Assembly (NCBI GenBank): GCA_016218575.1
Contig: JACRDN010000019.1
Location: forward strand, 248,001-312,000
Source: Elusimicrobiota bacterium
GTDB lineage: Bacteria; Elusimicrobiota; Elusimicrobia; UBA1565; UBA9628
Direction of reading: 5' to 3'
DNA: 64,000 nt
The notes beneath the pieces are model-generated. The model made no database searches. It was given only the letters and a program-made list of their open reading frames with translations, and was not told where the DNA came from. How positions within the stretch are numbered: the first letter of the stretch is position 1; each line of letters begins with the position of its first letter. The position numbers and the translations under genes were made by a program. Positions 17,653 to 25,109 of the stretch are shown here, in pieces.

Positions 17653-18469
17653 TAAGACGGGTGGACCCCAGGCGCACGGCGGCCATGAGGCGCAGCTTTC
17701 CCGCGAGGGCGGAGGCTTCCCGCAGGCTTTCGGCTTCGACCAGGCTCACGTAATCTATGGACGCGCCGGGGATTCGGAGGATGCGGCGCTCGGCCACTGC
17801 CGCGACTTTTTTCGCGGGGCCTCCTTTCTTTGCGGCCCTGGCTCCGGCCTTGAGCGCCGCGTATAGCGCGGGAGCAAGCCTTCTCTCCTCCGGGCTCAGG
17901 TACTTGTTGCGGCTCGACAGAGCCAAGCCGTCCGCCTCGCGCACCGTGGGACAGCCGACGATCCTACAGGGCAGATTCAAATCCCGGGCCATGCGCTTGA
18001 CGATGATGAGTTGCTGGTAGTCCTTCTCTCCAAAGTAAGCCTTACTGGGTGAGACCATCTCCAGGAGTTTGAGCACGACCGTGGCCACTCCCCGGAAGTG
18101 CCCGGGCCGAAAGGCCCCGCACAGGATATCCGAAAGCCCCGCCACCTCCACGCAGGTCGCGTAGCCCTCGGGGTACATGCCCGCGGCGTCGGGATGGTAG
18201 AGGGCGTCCACGCCGAGGCCCGCGCAAAGCCGTGAGTCTTCGGCGAAGGGTCTCGGGTAGCGCGAGAAGTCCTCCCGAGGCCCGAATTGCGCCGGGTTGA
18301 CGAAGATGGAGACTGCGATCTTGAGGTTTTCCTTTCGCGCGCGCTTGATCAGGGATGCGTGCCCCCGGTGGAGAGCCCCCATGGTCGGCACGAAACCCAC
18401 GGATAGTCCCTGGGTGCGCCACAGAACGGACAGCCGAGCCATTTCCTGCGGCTTTTTAACGATTCGCAT
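17624..18469 (-). CDS. panC: Pantothenate synthetase
   Basis: 281 residues from ATG 18469; the frame stays open further upstream but this Met gives the family N-terminus. It condenses pantoate and beta-alanine using ATP. The HIGH-like motif (VPTMGALHRGHASLI), the pantoate/ATP region AYFGEKDYQQL and the KMSKS-like SSRNKYLSPEER are present. It is the last gene of the dapB-folK-panB-hydrolase-panC run and completes pantothenate synthesis together with panB. No panD is seen here. Confidence 0.96.
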   Translation of the reverse strand: MRIVKKPQEMARLSVLWRTQGLSVGFVPTMGALHRGHASLIKRARKENLKIAVSIFVNPAQFGPREDFSRYPRPFAEDSRLCAGLGVDALYHPDAAGMYPEGYATCVEVAGLSDILCGAFRPGHFRGVATVVLKLLEMVSPSKAYFGEKDYQQLIIVKRMARDLNLPCRIVGCPTVREADGLALSSRNKYLSPEERRLAPALYAALKAGARAAKKGGPAKKVAAVAERRILRIPGASIDYVSLVEAESLREASALAGKLRLMAAVRLGSTRLIDNIPVMMG

Positions 18470-18486
18470 TGGTGTCAGACTATTTG

Positions 18487-19374
18487 TTATAGGTACCGAT
18501 TGAAAAACCCCGCGACGCGAGCCTCGTACTCGATGCCCGCCAAGTCGTGGCACTTGGAGTGCCTGGCGCCGGGGATGATCCAGAGCTGCTTGGGCTCCTT
18601 GGCCGCGGCGTAGAAGGCGCGAACCTCCCTCTCGGGCATGAGCTCGTCGAGGCTGCCTCCGATCACCAGAAGCGGGCGCGGGGAAATCATCGCTGCCGCC
18701 CGGATGGGATGGTAACTGTCCACCTTGCCGTGCCCCACGCGAAGGCGCAGGAAGAACAAAGTCAGGACGATGAAGGGGAAATAGGGCAGGTGGAAGTGAT
18801 TCCAGGCCCATTGCCTGACCACTTCCCGGTAATTGGTGAAAGGGCTTTCCAGCACCGCGGCCTTGACCTCGGGATGCTTGGGCATGCAGAGAGTGGCCAC
18901 GGCCGCTCCCATGGACATCCCGAACACGCCCAGCCTCTTGAGGGTATGGGGTTTTTTCTCCCTCAGGAAATCCACGGCCGCGTCGAAGTCTATGGTTTCG
19001 AGGTAGCCGATGGTGGTGATCTCTCCGTCGCTCTCCCCGTGAGAGCGATTGTCGAAATAGAGCAGGTTGAATCCCGCGGCATGATTGAGGAAATTGGTGA
19101 TTTTCAGGAGATCGCCCTTGTTGTCTCCCCAGCCATGGCAGAGGACCAGGGTCCGCTCCTCGTCCGGGCCGCGGGGGGAGGGGATGAACCAGCCCCGCAA
19201 GGTCAGGCCGTCGCGCGTTTTGAAGGAGACTTTCTCGTAGGGCAGGCCGTACTGTTCCGGGAACGCCCCCAGGCGGTTCATCTTGGGGGGATGAAGGATG
19301 ATGCCGGAGCCGTAATAGCAGAAGGACATGAGGGCCAGGAGCAGGACGACGCCGAAGAGAGCCCAGACCGGCAC
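18487..19374 (-). CDS. Membrane-anchored alpha/beta hydrolase
   Basis: 295 residues. An N-terminal hydrophobic segment (residues ~3-24) probably anchors it. The fold is alpha/beta hydrolase with an oxyanion motif (VLCHGWGDNKGD), nucleophile elbow GMSMG, an Asp in GGSLDELMP and a His in GARHSKC. It resembles the BAAT/YqkD-like or Bem46-like membrane hydrolases; substrate is unknown. It sits between panB (start overlapping the panB stop) and panC, so it is co-transcribed with pantothenate genes although no link to that pathway is known to me. Confidence 0.85.
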   Translation of the reverse strand: MPVWALFGVVLLLALMSFCYYGSGIILHPPKMNRLGAFPEQYGLPYEKVSFKTRDGLTLRGWFIPSPRGPDEERTLVLCHGWGDNKGDLLKITNFLNHAAGFNLLYFDNRSHGESDGEITTIGYLETIDFDAAVDFLREKKPHTLKRLGVFGMSMGAAVATLCMPKHPEVKAAVLESPFTNYREVVRQWAWNHFHLPYFPFIVLTLFFLRLRVGHGKVDSYHPIRAAAMISPRPLLVIGGSLDELMPEREVRAFYAAAKEPKQLWIIPGARHSKCHDLAGIEYEARVAGFFNRYL

Positions 19375-20192
19375 TAAGATTTAAGCTCCGCGAACTCGTG
19401 CTCGGCGGCGGGAAAAGCCCCTTGCCGGACCTCTCGGCAAAAAGACGAAACGGCTTGGAGCATGGCGGGGCGCAGGTCCGCGTAGCGCTTGACGAACTTG
19501 AGTGCGGCGTTTTCGCCCAGGCCCAGCATGTCGTCAACCACGAGTATTTGGCCGTCGCAGTGTGGGCCCGCGCCGATCCCGATGGTGGGGATGGAAAGCT
19601 TGCGGGTGATCTCCTTGGCCAGGGCCGAGGGCACGCACTCCAGGACCAAGGCGAAGGCCCCGGCCCCCTCGATGATCTTGGCCTCGGTCACGAGCTTCTC
19701 TGCCTCCTGGGGCCGGCGCCCCTGGACCTTATAGCCGCCGAAGCGGTGGATGGCCTGGGGAGTGAGGCCGATGTGGCCCACGACCGGGATGTTGATCTTG
19801 AGAAGCTCCTTGATCATGGGCGTGATCTCAAGGCCGCCCTCGAGCTTGACGGCCTGGGCCCCGCCCTCCTTGACCAGGCGGCCTGCGTTGCGCAAAGTTT
19901 CCTTGATATCCATCTCATAACTGAGATAGGGCATGTCGGCGACGAGGAGAGCCCGGCTGTTGCCGCGCTTGACCGCCTTCAAGTGGTGGAGGATCTCCTC
20001 CAAGGTCACTGGCAAAGTGTTCTCGTAGCCGAGCTTGACCATGCCCACGGAATCGCCCACCAGGAGCACATCCACTCCGGCTTCGTTGAGGAGCCGGGCC
20101 GTGGGGGTGTCGTAGGCCGTAAGCGCCGCGATTTTCTCGCCCTTTTGCTTCATCAAGGCGAGGGAGGTTGTTGTGACCGCTTTAGCGCCCAT
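19374..20192 (-). CDS. panB: 3-methyl-2-oxobutanoate hydroxymethyltransferase (ketopantoate synthase)
   Basis: 272 residues, normal family length. It transfers a hydroxymethyl group from methylene-THF to 2-oxoisovalerate, the first step of pantothenate synthesis. Motifs: AYDTPTARLLNEAGVD, VGDSVGMVKLGYENT, the substrate-loop PYLSYE, KLEGG, VVGHIGLTPQ and GIGAGPHCDGQILV. Its start overlaps the folK 3' end by 11 bases, so the two are translationally coupled. Confidence 0.97.
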   Translation of the reverse strand: MGAKAVTTTSLALMKQKGEKIAALTAYDTPTARLLNEAGVDVLLVGDSVGMVKLGYENTLPVTLEEILHHLKAVKRGNSRALLVADMPYLSYEMDIKETLRNAGRLVKEGGAQAVKLEGGLEITPMIKELLKINIPVVGHIGLTPQAIHRFGGYKVQGRRPQEAEKLVTEAKIIEGAGAFALVLECVPSALAKEITRKLSIPTIGIGAGPHCDGQILVVDDMLGLGENAALKFVKRYADLRPAMLQAVSSFCREVRQGAFPAAEHEFAELKS

Positions 20193-20685
20193 TCGCGAGT
20201 ATTTTAGCTGTTTCGGGGCGGGGGTTCAATCGGCGCAGGAGTTCTAAAACCGTGCGCTTGCCGTCGAGCCTGCGGCGGGGGGCGATCTCGGCCAGGGGAG
20301 CCAGGGCGAAGGCGCGCGCGGCCGCGGCCGGGTGGGGGAGAGTTAGCCAGGGGCTTGCGAGCCGCAGGCCGCCGTAGTCGAGGATGTCGATGTCCAAGGG
20401 CCGGGGCCCCCAGCGCGGGCCCGGTTTTCTTCCGGCGAGGGTCTCGAGCCTCTTGAGCTCGACCAAAAGACCCATGGGGGAGAGAGAGGTGCCCAGGCGC
20501 GCCGCCATGTTGAGGAAAGGTCGGCGGCTGGGCCCCACGGGAGCCGTCTCGTAAATGCGCGACGCTGCGCGCAGGCGGCAGCCCGGCAGCCGGGCGAGCG
20601 CCGCCCGGGCTTGCTCGAGGCGTTTTTTGCGGTTGCCCATGTTGCCGCCCAGGAGAAGAAGGCAGGAAGCCTTACTTTTTGGCAC
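20182..20685 (-). CDS. folK: HPPK, 2-amino-4-hydroxy-6-hydroxymethyldihydropteridine pyrophosphokinase
   Basis: 167 residues. It transfers pyrophosphate from ATP to the pterin in folate synthesis. Conserved features are LLGGNMGNR at the start, YETAPVG, FLNMA and the signature RWGPRPLDIDIL with the metal-binding Asp pair, then LPHP. It overlaps the preceding membrane-protein gene by 14 bases. Placement next to panB is sensible because PanB uses a folate cofactor. Confidence 0.95.
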   Translation of the reverse strand: MPKSKASCLLLLGGNMGNRKKRLEQARAALARLPGCRLRAASRIYETAPVGPSRRPFLNMAARLGTSLSPMGLLVELKRLETLAGRKPGPRWGPRPLDIDILDYGGLRLASPWLTLPHPAAAARAFALAPLAEIAPRRRLDGKRTVLELLRRLNPRPETAKILANGR

Positions 20686-21043
20686 GGCGAAGAACCTCGA
20701 AATAAAGGTCGTGAAGGGCGCGCAGGAGAAGAATCGTCAAGATCAAGGCCATGAGGTTGCCGAGCCAGCCCTCGAAGGCGCCCATGGCGTAGGGCGCGCC
20801 GCGGTAGCCGTAGTCCTGCAGGGTCTTTGACGTGAAGAGAACGAAGAACAGGGCCTTAAGCTTTGAGAATATCCCGCCCTCGAAAACCAGAAGGGTCCAC
20901 AAAAGCCAGAACAGGGCTCCGGCGGCCGTCAAGCAAACGACCAGCATGGCGCCCAGATGAATGGGGTCGTAGTAAGGATCCTCCGGGTCGTCTTCCCGGA
21001 GGATCCAGGAGAGCTTTTTTAGGATTTCTCTCCTCTTGCTCAT
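20672..21043 (-). CDS. Small membrane protein, unknown function
   Basis: 123 residues with three predicted membrane segments, at ~30-52, ~60-75 and ~95-112. The acidic stretch DDPEDPYYDP lies before the first helix. I do not recognise the family. It overlaps dapB (4 bases) and folK (14 bases), so it is a real member of the operon. Confidence 0.7.
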   Translation of the reverse strand: MSKRREILKKLSWILREDDPEDPYYDPIHLGAMLVVCLTAAGALFWLLWTLLVFEGGIFSKLKALFFVLFTSKTLQDYGYRGAPYAMGAFEGWLGNLMALILTILLLRALHDLYFEVLRRAKK

Positions 21044-21693
21044 GGATGTTTAAGTCTATCCTCCATGGAATAGAATCCCGGCTTTTTGTCGCGCAGCCAA
21101 AGTGCTGCGTCCAGGGCCCCGCGTGCGAAAAGGGCCCGGGCATGGGCTTTATGCGTGAGCTCCAGCCTCTCGTAAGGTCCGGCGAGGATCAAGGTATGCT
21201 CTCCGGCCACGTCGCCCAAGCGCAGCGAGGCCGTGGGGATGGGCTCGGCGGAGCCGCGGCCCTCCCTAGCGGCTTGGGCTATTTTCAAGGCCGTGCCCGA
21301 GGGGGCGTCCTTCTTTAGTTTGTGGTGGGTTTCGCAAATCGAGGCGTCGTAGTCCTTGAGGAGGCCGGCCGCTTCCCGGACCAGGCGCAGGAGGATCTGC
21401 ACTCCCGGGCTGAAGTTGGGGGTCCAGAAAATGGGGGCTCGGCGGCCAAAGGCCTTGAGGCGGGCCATTTGCCGGGGAGAAAATCCCGTGGTGCCGATCA
21501 CGGCCGCCTTGCGGGCCTTGGCCGCCGCTGCTGCCGCGGCCAAGGAGCCTTCCGGCCACGAGAAATCAATGGCGACCTCGCATTCTTGGACGGCCGGGAC
21601 CAGTTGGAAGCGCGGGTCCTTAGCCGCGAGACCCACGACCTCCGAGCCCATGCGCCCCGCCGCCGCGCATACGACGACTCTCAAGGGCTTCAT
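21040..21693 (-). CDS. dapB: 4-hydroxy-tetrahydrodipicolinate reductase
   Basis: 217 residues, shorter than the usual ~250-270. It reduces HTPA for lysine and diaminopimelate synthesis. The nucleotide-binding start is VVVCAAAGRMGSEVV; the catalytic region reads ETHHKLKKDAPSGTALK with the expected His-His and Lys residues. The short length comes from a compact loop between the Rossmann strand pair (the second strand VAIDFSWPEG comes early). Lead gene of the dapB-folK-pan run, with a CTGACC-18-TATACT promoter ending nine bases before the ATG. Confidence 0.94.
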   Translation of the reverse strand: MKPLRVVVCAAAGRMGSEVVGLAAKDPRFQLVPAVQECEVAIDFSWPEGSLAAAAAAAKARKAAVIGTTGFSPRQMARLKAFGRRAPIFWTPNFSPGVQILLRLVREAAGLLKDYDASICETHHKLKKDAPSGTALKIAQAAREGRGSAEPIPTASLRLGDVAGEHTLILAGPYERLELTHKAHARALFARGALDAALWLRDKKPGFYSMEDRLKHP

Positions 21694-21702
21694 TTCGGTG
21701 AC

Positions 21703-21732
21703 AGTATACTTAATTCATGGCGAGACGGTCAG
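21703..21732 (-). promoter_or_regulatory. Promoter of the dapB-pan operon
   Basis: Minus strand: CTGACC (21732-21727), 18-bp spacer, TATACT (21708-21703), nine bases to ATG 21693. Predicted leader is two or three bases. Confidence 0.65.
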
Positions 21733-21808
21733 AGGGGTGGGCCCTTTGGGCCTGCGTTTAGGCCTAAAGGCCCTTGAAGCGATACTCAGCGCAAGGCATC
21801 CTTTGAAA

Positions 21809-23305
21809 ATGCGTTCGCACCTGCCCCTAGCGCTTATTTGCGCGGCTTTTTTGGCCGTCGGCGCGGCCATCCACCTATGGGTCATGCCGGCCGGCCAATT
21901 GACCATGGATGAGCCCTTTTATTATTTCCAGGCGTTCTTGGCGCGCAAGGGCGAATTCGTATGGTTTGCCGATATGGTTTCCGTTCTTTATCCGATATTT
22001 CTGGCCTTGTTTATCGGCGGGAGCCTTCCGTTCCTGCGTTTCCTGACGCCCCTTCTTTTTTGCTCGGGGGCGGTGGTATTATTCCGGCTTGTATTGAGGC
22101 ATGACGCCAATAACAGATGGGGGGCGCTTTGCGCCGCTGCTTTGTTGCTCTTCCACGCTCAGACTTTTCATCTTTCCCACTATTTGGCGTCGGAGGCCTT
22201 GTTCTCTCCCCTATTTTTTCTCGTGCTCCATGTTTTCTTGGACCTGTCTCAAACGCCCGGAACGGATGTCGGGAAAACCCTTCAGCTGGGCTGTCTTTGC
22301 GGCTTGTTGGGGTGGGTGAGAGCCCCGGGGTTCGTCATTTCGGCGTGGATCGGCCTTTGGCTGCTGGCATCGCGCTCCCTAAACTGGAGCGAGCGATTCA
22401 AGAGAGGGGGAACGGTTCTGGCAATAATCGCCGTAATGAGCGTTGTCCCGAAGCTGTTCCATACAAAAGATGGACTGACGGAATTGACTCTTAAATTAGC
22501 CATGAAAGGCCCGTTCTTTGGCGTGCCGCTTGCGGATTTGTTGGGGGTCCATGCTCCTTCGTTTTTCGGCTGGGGTTTCCTGGCGTTGTTGTGCGCGGCG
22601 CTCGTCTTTCAGTTGTTGAGGGGAAAATCGGCTCTCCTCCCGTTTCTTTTGGGCATGGAGGTTTTCTTTATCGTCGTCACCATTCTTCTTGACCGTTTTT
22701 TCCAGCCGAGGCACTTGTTCCCTCTCTTGATGATCAATTGCCTGCTTGCGGGGATATGCCTCGGCGGCGTTTCTTCAAAATGGCGCGGCTTCTTCGCGAT
22801 TGGTGTCGTGGGCGTCATCCTCCAGGGACTTCCGACCCTGGCGCGTATGCCCGTGATAGGCGGCAACAGCTATTATTTCGTGGAAGGCGACAAGGACGCG
22901 TTTGAGGTGAAGTCGCTTGAACTCATGGCTCCCAAGGGCAGGGCCTATCCCGTGCCTCTACCCTACTTTGACCAGCCGGATTACACCGTCTATACCTACC
23001 GAGCGCGGCTTTCAACGGCGAGTGATTTCGATTGGCTGTTTCTCTCCTATATTTCGGACGAAATCAAGATTTCGATAGATGGCCAGGAGGTCCTGCTTGA
23101 TTTTCTGCGGAGTCCCTTCGACCATCTTCTCGTTCCTTTTCATTTCAAGCCGGGAAGGCACGAAATAATCCTCAAAGTGCGCAGCAATTATCTCCTCAAT
23201 GGGATCGGGCAGGTGCTTTTGGTTCGGCGGAGCTTTCTCGATCGCCGCGTGCGCAAATACGGCCCTATTCGCGCCTTGAAAAATCAGAAAGCTGAATCCT
23301 CCTGA
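21809..23305 (+). CDS. Polytopic membrane glycosyltransferase (GT39/ArnT-like)
   Basis: 498 residues from ATG 21809; the frame is open further upstream but overlaps dapB. A first membrane helix (MRSHLPLALICAAFLAVGAA) is followed by a short loop carrying DEP in TMDEPFYYF, the position of the catalytic Asp in GT-C enzymes of the PMT/ArnT type. About nine further membrane helices follow, and then a ~150-residue C-terminal soluble beta domain. It would transfer sugar from a polyprenyl-phosphate donor to an envelope acceptor. The region is clearly AT-richer than its neighbours, suggesting acquisition. The 3' end overlaps the convergent creatininase gene by 41 bases. Confidence 0.7.
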   Translation: MRSHLPLALICAAFLAVGAAIHLWVMPAGQLTMDEPFYYFQAFLARKGEFVWFADMVSVLYPIFLALFIGGSLPFLRFLTPLLFCSGAVVLFRLVLRHDANNRWGALCAAALLLFHAQTFHLSHYLASEALFSPLFFLVLHVFLDLSQTPGTDVGKTLQLGCLCGLLGWVRAPGFVISAWIGLWLLASRSLNWSERFKRGGTVLAIIAVMSVVPKLFHTKDGLTELTLKLAMKGPFFGVPLADLLGVHAPSFFGWGFLALLCAALVFQLLRGKSALLPFLLGMEVFFIVVTILLDRFFQPRHLFPLLMINCLLAGICLGGVSSKWRGFFAIGVVGVILQGLPTLARMPVIGGNSYYFVEGDKDAFEVKSLELMAPKGRAYPVPLPYFDQPDYTVYTYRARLSTASDFDWLFLSYISDEIKISIDGQEVLLDFLRSPFDHLLVPFHFKPGRHEIILKVRSNYLLNGIGQVLLVRRSFLDRRVRKYGPIRALKNQKAESS

Positions 23306-24014
23306 TGTCCTCGATAATCTGTTTGACGAGGGCCTGGACCACGATCCGGCCCTTCTTGCGGCTCGCGAGGGTCGGGTCTCCCCAGGCTCCGGTGGGGGAG
23401 TAGACCCCGCACCGGGCGTTTGGGTCGCGGGTGAGGCCCCCCGGGCCCTTGCCGGTGTGGAAGTCCTTCCTGGCCAATTTCATGCGCACGATTTCCGGGG
23501 CGAGATAAAGCATCATGGAGGTCTCGATCTCATCGGCGTGGGTGCCGCCCGCGGACTCGCGTACCTGCGCCTCGATGGAGGAAAGCGCTCCCAGGTCCGT
23601 GTAGCCCAGCGTCACGCCATCTTGGGAGAGGGTTTGGCGGGCTTCTTCGAGGATTTTTCTGGTGCTGATTCCGGTGTTGAGCACGTAGAATTTTCTGGCC
23701 CCATGCGCTGCGAAGGAGCGGCAGATCTCGACCACGGTGGCGCAGGAGGTGGCGGGGCTCAGGCTCGCCGAGCCGGGGTATTCCACGAAGGCCGGGTAAT
23801 GGCTGTAGGCGAGGCCGGGCAGGACCAGGACTTGGGCCTTCTTCATCACAAGCGCGGTCAGGCGTTCGGCCAATATCCAGTCGTTGTTGAGCGGAAGATG
23901 CGGCCCATGCTCCTTGGCGCGCGCGCCCAAGGGGAGGAGAAGCACGGGATGGCGCTTGAGCGCCCTTTCGGCCTTAAGCCACGTCATGCTTTCCAAGAAC
24001 GCGCCTTTCGCCAT
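23265..24014 (-). CDS. Creatininase-family amidohydrolase
   Basis: 249 residues. Family motifs are LLPLGARAKEHGPHLPLNND (metal-binding Glu/His/Asp), YSHYPAFVEYPGSASL and GGTHADEIETSMML (metal-binding His and Glu). Members cleave creatinine or formylated pterin/riboflavin precursors and mycofactocin-type peptides; the substrate here is unknown. It starts two bases after the threonine-aldolase-like stop codon and is probably co-transcribed with it. Confidence 0.85.
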   Translation of the reverse strand: MAKGAFLESMTWLKAERALKRHPVLLLPLGARAKEHGPHLPLNNDWILAERLTALVMKKAQVLVLPGLAYSHYPAFVEYPGSASLSPATSCATVVEICRSFAAHGARKFYVLNTGISTRKILEEARQTLSQDGVTLGYTDLGALSSIEAQVRESAGGTHADEIETSMMLYLAPEIVRMKLARKDFHTGKGPGGLTRDPNARCGVYSPTGAWGDPTLASRKKGRIVVQALVKQIIEDIRRIQLSDFSRRE

Positions 24015-24015
24015 T

Positions 24016-25068
24016 CTATTTCCCAGGGAAGTTAAGTAAGTTTACTAAGTTAATGACTGGCACCCGAAGCCAAGTCTCGTTGATGACAAGGGGGACGCCT
24101 TCCCAGGCGGGGCGGTGCTCGCCCAAGAATACCCCGCGGTCCTTGAGGCGGCGAGACAGGCTCCGGGCTTCTCCTGGCGAGAGTCGCAGGAGGGCTGTGT
24201 TCGTGCCATCGGGAAATAGAACAAGGCGCTCTCCCATCCGACTCTTCAAGAGCCGCAACACTACCCGGCCATGGGAGAGGGCCTTGGCGTAGCGCTTGCG
24301 GAACCCTTCGACGGCGTCCAGGGCCGAAGCGGCGAGCCAAAACGCCTGGGGCGGGCTTCCCCCGAACATGCGGCGCTCGTCCGCCAGGCCCTTCAAAAGG
24401 GCCTTAGGTCCGGCCACAACGGCTCCGCTGGGAGCCCCAAAATACTTGTAGAGGGAAACATACACCGTGTCGAAGAGCTTGGCGTAGCGCGCGGCAGGCC
24501 GGCCCTCGGCCGCCGCGGCAAGAAATATCCGGGCGCCATCGAGGTGCGTCTTGATGCCCCGGCGGCGGCAAAGCTTGGAGATGGCTTCTAGTTCCTCGAA
24601 GGGGACGGCTTGGTTCAGGCGGCGCCGCACGGGAGACTCAATGGAGACGGCGCCAACGGGGCAGGGAACCTTGCCCTCGCCGTTTCTGTCGAGGGCCGCC
24701 TCCAGTTCCCGGGCCGTGAAATAGGTCTTGCCCTCGGCCAGGGGAACCGAAGTCAATCCCGCCAAGGCTGCGGCTCCGTCTCCGGCGTCGCGGAAGAGAT
24801 GGCTCTCCTCCTGGACGACGACGCGCCGGCGCCCGCCGCACAAGGCGCGCAGGGCCAGGAGATTGGCCAGTGTGCCGGTGGGCATGAAAACGGCTTCCTC
24901 CTTTCCCAGAAGCAGGGCCATCTTTTTCTCTAGGATCGCGATCGCGCCGCCGCGGGAGTATTCGTCTGGGGCGAGGAGCCCGCGCGTTTCAAGGGAGCGC
25001 AGCTTCTCGATATGCTCGGCCGGGCTCATGGGGACCCCATCGCCGTATAGAAACACGGTGCCAGTCAT
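24016..25068 (-). CDS. Threonine-aldolase-like PLP enzyme (beta-eliminating lyase family)
   Basis: 350 residues, usual length. It looks like a low-specificity threonine aldolase, with GGAIAILEKKMALLLGKEEAVFMPTGTLANLLAL, HLDGARIF and the PLP-lysine region YVSLYKYFGAPSGAVVAG. Phe/Tyr changes around the lysine make substrate prediction uncertain. The ATG and first four codons (MTGT) belong to a 12-bp repeat unit, and the last 12 residues or so plus the approach to the stop codon are encoded by a 36-bp copy of the same repeat. An in-frame GTG at codon 5 is an alternative start. Confidence 0.8.
   Translation of the reverse strand: MTGTVFLYGDGVPMSPAEHIEKLRSLETRGLLAPDEYSRGGAIAILEKKMALLLGKEEAVFMPTGTLANLLALRALCGGRRRVVVQEESHLFRDAGDGAAALAGLTSVPLAEGKTYFTARELEAALDRNGEGKVPCPVGAVSIESPVRRRLNQAVPFEELEAISKLCRRRGIKTHLDGARIFLAAAAEGRPAARYAKLFDTVYVSLYKYFGAPSGAVVAGPKALLKGLADERRMFGGSPPQAFWLAASALDAVEGFRKRYAKALSHGRVVLRLLKSRMGERLVLFPDGTNTALLRLSPGEARSLSRRLKDRGVFLGEHRPAWEGVPLVINETWLRVPVINLVNLLNFPGK
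24029..24064 (-). repeat. Short REP-like repeat, copy 1 (inside the 3' end of the aldolase gene)
   Basis: 36 bp ending in AAGTTAATGACTGGCACC on the plus strand. The left half is built from AAGTTTACTAAGTTAAG-like units, in a different order from copy 2. Read on the minus strand it encodes the last residues of the aldolase-like protein. Confidence 0.7.
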
Positions 25069-25109
25069 GGAGCAAGTTTACTAAGTTAAGAAAGTTAATG
25101 ACTGGCACC
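25057..25109 (-). repeat. REP-like repeat, copy 2, with a 12-bp inverted half-copy
   Basis: GGTGCCAGTCAT at 25057-25068 is the exact reverse complement of ATGACTGGCACC at 25098-25109, giving a 12-bp inverted repeat around an AT-rich core. The 36-bp unit at 25074-25109 is shared with copy 1. The left arm supplies the aldolase start codon; the right arm supplies the last four codons and stop of the solute-binding protein. Confidence 0.75.
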
